Origin: Phoronis ovalis
Taxonomy: Eukaryota > Phoronida > Phoronidae
Direction: 5' to 3'
Assembly (NCBI GenBank): GCA_028565635.1
Contig: JAOXYB010032397.1
Coordinates: 1 to 30,252 of the forward strand
DNA: 30,252 nt
Part shown: positions 27,001 to 30,252 of the stretch, one piece after another
How positions within the stretch are numbered: the stretch's first letter is position 1
How the letters are laid out: each line of letters starts with the position of its first letter
Program-made: the position numbers and the translations under genes
The notes under the pieces: model-generated
What the model saw: only the letters and a program-made list of their open reading frames with translations
Databases searched by the model: none
What the model was told of the DNA's origin: nothing

Positions 27001-29813
27001 GAAATTCATCTAATTTTAACCCAGTGTCCAGGCATGAATTCACAATACACAAAACAAAACAGTGTGACAATGCTCCGAACAATGAAGGCAAAGAGGGATA
27101 TTAGCAAGAATTATTAGCAGAAGATATTGACAAAGAATTGTTTGTAGTGCAAATAACATACCATCTGGTTCTACCAGACTAGCTAGTGTCATGCATGCAT
27201 TTTTGACAACTTCAGCTTCTTTCATGTGTGTTTGTATAGCACTGATAAGTAACCCAGCACAGTCTAAATCATTGATGTGTTCAAGGTTGTCATCTACAAA
27301 ATAATGATAAACAATATTTTAGATATTGTCACAAAGAATCTTTTGCATTTTATAGATAAAATATTCAAATGAGATGCTAATAATATTTTTAAATATAAAG
27401 CAACTGTGACGACTAGTATCAGTATACATCCCTACGACTACTGCTGAGATCTTTAACAGCAATTGAAATGACAATTATGTACTAAATGCAAATGTATAGA
27501 GAATAGTTGCTTATTTACCTTCCATGGAGAGTGACAGTAGAGCTGCAGCTGCTGCTTTGATTAAATCTCCATCATTGGGAAAAGCTTGCATAGCACTGCA
27601 TACATCTTGGATACCTTTTTCCTCAGTAAGAATTTTAGCATTGCTTTCTGTAAGAAACAACTTCATTTCAACATCAATTTTCTAACTAGCAGCTATGCCT
27701 AGTTCATCAGAATCATATTCGCTAGGACATAGAAAGACTACAAACCAGTTACTCTAAGACTTATTTATAGATTATTTAAAACTTTTAGGTTCATGCATTA
27801 AGGAAATATTCTTTTCATTGCTGAACTAACTATGCACTATTCACATATATGTAAGACTCTAATTCGTGTCCGGTCGCTAATTCGTGTCCAGTCGCCGAAT
27901 CGTGTCCGTCTCGAGCCTATTTTCGCAGATCCTGTTGCTGATTCGTGTCTGCGCCATGTCCATCTCACAGCAATTCCCAAATTCCTCATGGCAAAATTAA
28001 ATTCATATCAGCTATAATCAGTCAGGTAATTACGAGAGGAAGCATGAATAAAAAGTGATATATTATAGTGTACTTGAATCTGTTTGATAAGAAAATGCAA
28101 ATTCACCTGCTTATAACAGAAATTATACTTTGAAACAATCATATGCAATACAATGTGTACGGTCATTTTTTTTATCATTTTTTACATGTAACATTAAGAA
28201 AAAAAGAAAAATAGTGTAACTTTTAATTTAGCTTTATCAAGTCAGACTGTATTTAAGATATGGTAGGTAACATTGTTATCTATTAAATGTCATATGTGTG
28301 TAGGATAATTATTAGCCAGTTGCTTCATCATGCAAAAGTTATGACTTAGTCTTCTAACATAAAAATTGTGGAGTTATCTAAACATACTGTATGGTGGGTA
28401 ACATTTCTTATTCTCGGTTACTATTTGGTAATATTATACATAGTTCATATGCAACCCCAATGCTATATTTTGATGTAGATTTTTGATTTTAAGAGGGCAA
28501 TATTTGTGTGTGTGAATGGTAATAGAAAATTTTAACTGGTAATCGAAAACACTAAAACCGCATTGTTTTGCCTTTTTGATCATTACAGAGTGTCACTGAA
28601 TGCGTGTTCATGTGTGCGCTTACTATTCGTGCTTGTTTCTTTCCAATACGGACACGTTTCGGCGTGTGGCGTAGAATGGACACACATTAGCGTACGATTT
28701 TTTGCCAATTTCCACGCGACAGACACGAATAAGCGAACGGACATGAATTAGCAACCGGACACAAATTAGATTCTTACATATATACTAAAAAAATAAAAGT
28801 ATAAAACAAGAAATAAATTAATCTTTCCAGAGAGCAGACACTATGCAATTGAAGAACAACAACAGCATATATACTATCCAAACATAGCATAGACTTCCAA
28901 GTTTACATCAGAGCTGAATTTGAAATAAATTCAACTATGCAATGCAACATATAAACGCACGCACGCACACACACACCCACCCATAAACAAGAAGTATCTT
29001 AGATTTTTTTTTGCAAAGAATATTTTATTTACCTGTCACAGTTAAACTCCAGAGGGCAGCACAGCATGTTGCTATTAATTTGGCATTGTTAGGAAATGCT
29101 CTCATTGCAGCTAAAACATCTTGAATCCCTCCAACCGTTCCTATTACATCAGCAGCTCCCTCTGGTGAAAATACATAAATGACATTGATGACACACTACA
29201 CAGGACTTTAGCAGGTCTTTGTCGAACAATTTAATTTGCTTACTTTAATTCTTGTTCAAAGCCTAGTTGTTATTATGTATGTTATTACATATACCTATGT
29301 TAATATCTACTGTCATTGCATCGGTTTTCAATCAGTTAACTTTGTAACAAAATGCATGTGAGACATGAATGGTTAAATGCCTTGCTCAAATGAAGCATGT
29401 TGACCAATGTTATTGATAATCCAATAAATTTTCAGAACATCTACCAAGAATAACACAATACCTACATTTGGACTTCAATATAACCTGCATTGTTGTGATA
29501 CTTACCATCCGCAGAGAGAGCATTAAGAACAGATGCTGCCACTAGCTGAACTTCAGCAGAGCTTGAATTTGACTGAAAAACAAAATAATCCAACATAACA
29601 TTTATAACAGGCTGCAATCTGATATAAATGGAATGTTGTTCTATAACCATTAGATATCTAGTACAGCTTCACATATTTTACAATTGATGATTAGATGAGA
29701 TACATTATGAGTTCCATATAAGCATGTAACTTTTGCGACTATATTCACCTTCATAACCAGTGGTACAACAGCAATGATATCCGATGTGAACAGGACATCT
29801 GACTCTCCATTTG
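24026..29813 (-). CDS. Armadillo-repeat protein, C-terminal part (5' end beyond the window)
   Basis: Nine exons join in frame on the minus strand: 29749-29813, 29506-29572, 29033-29161, 27519-27647, 27162-27293, 26728-26880, 25555-25634, 24920-25000 and 24026-24121. They encode the last ~309 residues. The sequence consists of consecutive ~42-residue helical repeats of armadillo type, with blocks such as LVAASVLNALSADE, IATCCAALWSLTV, IKAAAAALLSLSME, VKNACMTLASLVEP and VENICTLFMELVEY. A lysine-rich helical segment (KEIKKKYIKNEEIKEEMKYL) follows, then a short basic Ser/Arg tail ending RSGRKN. Armadillo arrays bind proteins; I cannot name a partner or a clear human orthologue. Acceptor choice at 25000 rests on frame: the alternative two bases earlier gives a stop. 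The upstream exon of the first listed one must end in phase 1. Confidence 0.85.
25768..26045 (-). pseudogene. Coding-like island inside an armadillo-gene intron
   Basis: The minus strand is open for about 90 codons from a possible acceptor (CTTTAG|GTTAATGTG near 26045) to a stop at 25768-25770. It reads like genuine protein: SRDYWHALYGDVTKCFHIF, SWNLWVGDWLHHPVH, and FLERIVCHPDNIYNLLYIKQ. A possible donor (ATA|GTAAAA) lies just before the stop. It falls in the intron between exons 26728-26880 and 25555-25634, whose junction reads through in frame without it (VEYDDLCSE). It may be an alternative exon, a nested gene piece, or a retrocopied or mobile fragment. I do not recognise the family. Confidence 0.35.
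26636..26739. repeat. ~51-bp tandem duplication overlapping a splice donor
   Basis: Two imperfect copies (26636-26685 and 26686-26739) share ATAATAACATA, GGGTTGGA and TAGTTATA blocks. The second contains the end of the armadillo exon 26728-26880 and its donor. The first carries a degenerate copy of that donor (G|GTATAAC on the minus strand at 26671/26672). Confidence 0.7.
27845..28783. mobile_element. ~939-bp inverted-repeat DNA element with subterminal repeats
   Basis: It begins ATATATGTAAG and ends CTTACATATAT, in an intron of the armadillo gene. The ends are long imperfect inverted repeats of about 75-110 bases. Within them an ~18-bp motif, CTAATTCGTGTCCGGTCG, recurs two to three times in tandem on the left and its complement recurs on the right (for example CGACAGACACGAATAAGCG and CGGACATGAATTAGCAACCGG). 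The interior is AT-rich with no transposase frame. Arrays of subterminal repeats inside inverted ends suggest a non-autonomous cut-and-paste element; the superfamily is not clear and I cannot fix a target-site duplication. Confidence 0.8.
28955..28983 (+). repeat. CGCA/CA microsatellite
   Basis: A short run of CGCA repeats passes into CA and CCCA repeats, within an armadillo-gene intron about 50 bases from the donor end of exon 29033-29161. Confidence 0.8.
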
Positions 29814-30252
29814 CTGTAAAGAAACACAAAAAATTAAAATATGTAAAAATAAATATATCAGCTAGGCTGATAATGATTGCATCAAGATTGTTTGTTTTAT
29901 TAAATGATCTAAGTGGAAGACGATGACTTTGGACAGATAAAGAATTTATTCTAAATAATGCAAAATAAGTAGACCGGGGCCTCGTTGTCGGAAACATCTT
30001 AAAGTTATGATTCTGTAAATAATTACGATTTCCATAAATTCTTATGATTCCGTAACTTATTTCTTAATCTCTATGATTGCACAGTCTGAAAGAGGCATAC
30101 CGCATATATAAAAGCAACTTTTTCACACACTACATAAACTTGTTGAAAAAGCACTACTGAGAGATACAACAAGACATTTGTCATGTCTAATGCCAATCCA
30201 ATGTGTAGGATTATATTTTTTTAACATTATTGTTTTTTTACATTAGAAAAGA

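Noticed and set aside
27832-28017. Arg/Val-rich open frame (RVRSLIRVQSPNRVR)
   Set aside because: It is the translation of the subterminal repeat array of the 939-bp element.

Overview
This is AT-rich animal nuclear DNA. Genes are split by many short GT–AG introns, the proteins are typical of animals, and the introns and spacers are full of small inverted-repeat elements and minisatellites. I could join four protein-coding genes exon by exon, checking splice sites and reading frame. Gene content and intron density suggest an invertebrate, possibly a mollusc or another lophotrochozoan. That placement is inference, not proof.

Layout. (1) From 1 to about 7.0 kb, minus strand: ANAPC5, the TPR subunit of the anaphase-promoting complex. 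Twelve exons are visible and the C-terminus lies beyond the left edge. (2) From 7.8 to 11.0 kb, plus strand: RBM18, a small single-RRM protein. It is head to head with ANAPC5 across an ~0.8 kb spacer that carries CRE-like sites. (3) From 11.0 to 17.6 kb: no convincing gene. This stretch holds an ~0.8 kb tandem duplication, a 100-N assembly gap flanked by an identical 77-bp sequence, a 45-bp minisatellite and a 389-bp foldback element with 9-bp flanking repeats. (4) From 17.5 to 22.5 kb, plus strand: HSPA5 (BiP/GRP78), complete at 668 codons and ending in HDEL. It has a probable 5'-UTR intron and ER-stress-element-like sites upstream. (5) From 24.0 to 29.8 kb, minus strand: the 3' part of an armadillo-repeat gene whose 5' part lies beyond the right edge. 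Several of its repeats are encoded by symmetric phase 1-1 exons. One intron contains a 939-bp inverted-repeat element with subterminal repeats. HSPA5 and this gene are tail to tail.

The four genes do not form a pathway. ANAPC5 acts in cell-cycle ubiquitination, RBM18 is a predicted RNA binder, and BiP is the ER chaperone. The armadillo protein's role is unknown. I found no CRISPR array, rRNA, convincing tRNA or bacterial-type system. The points most worth following up are the assembly gap, the mobile elements, and two coding-like islands of unknown origin on the minus strand at 22.87-23.12 kb and 25.77-26.05 kb.
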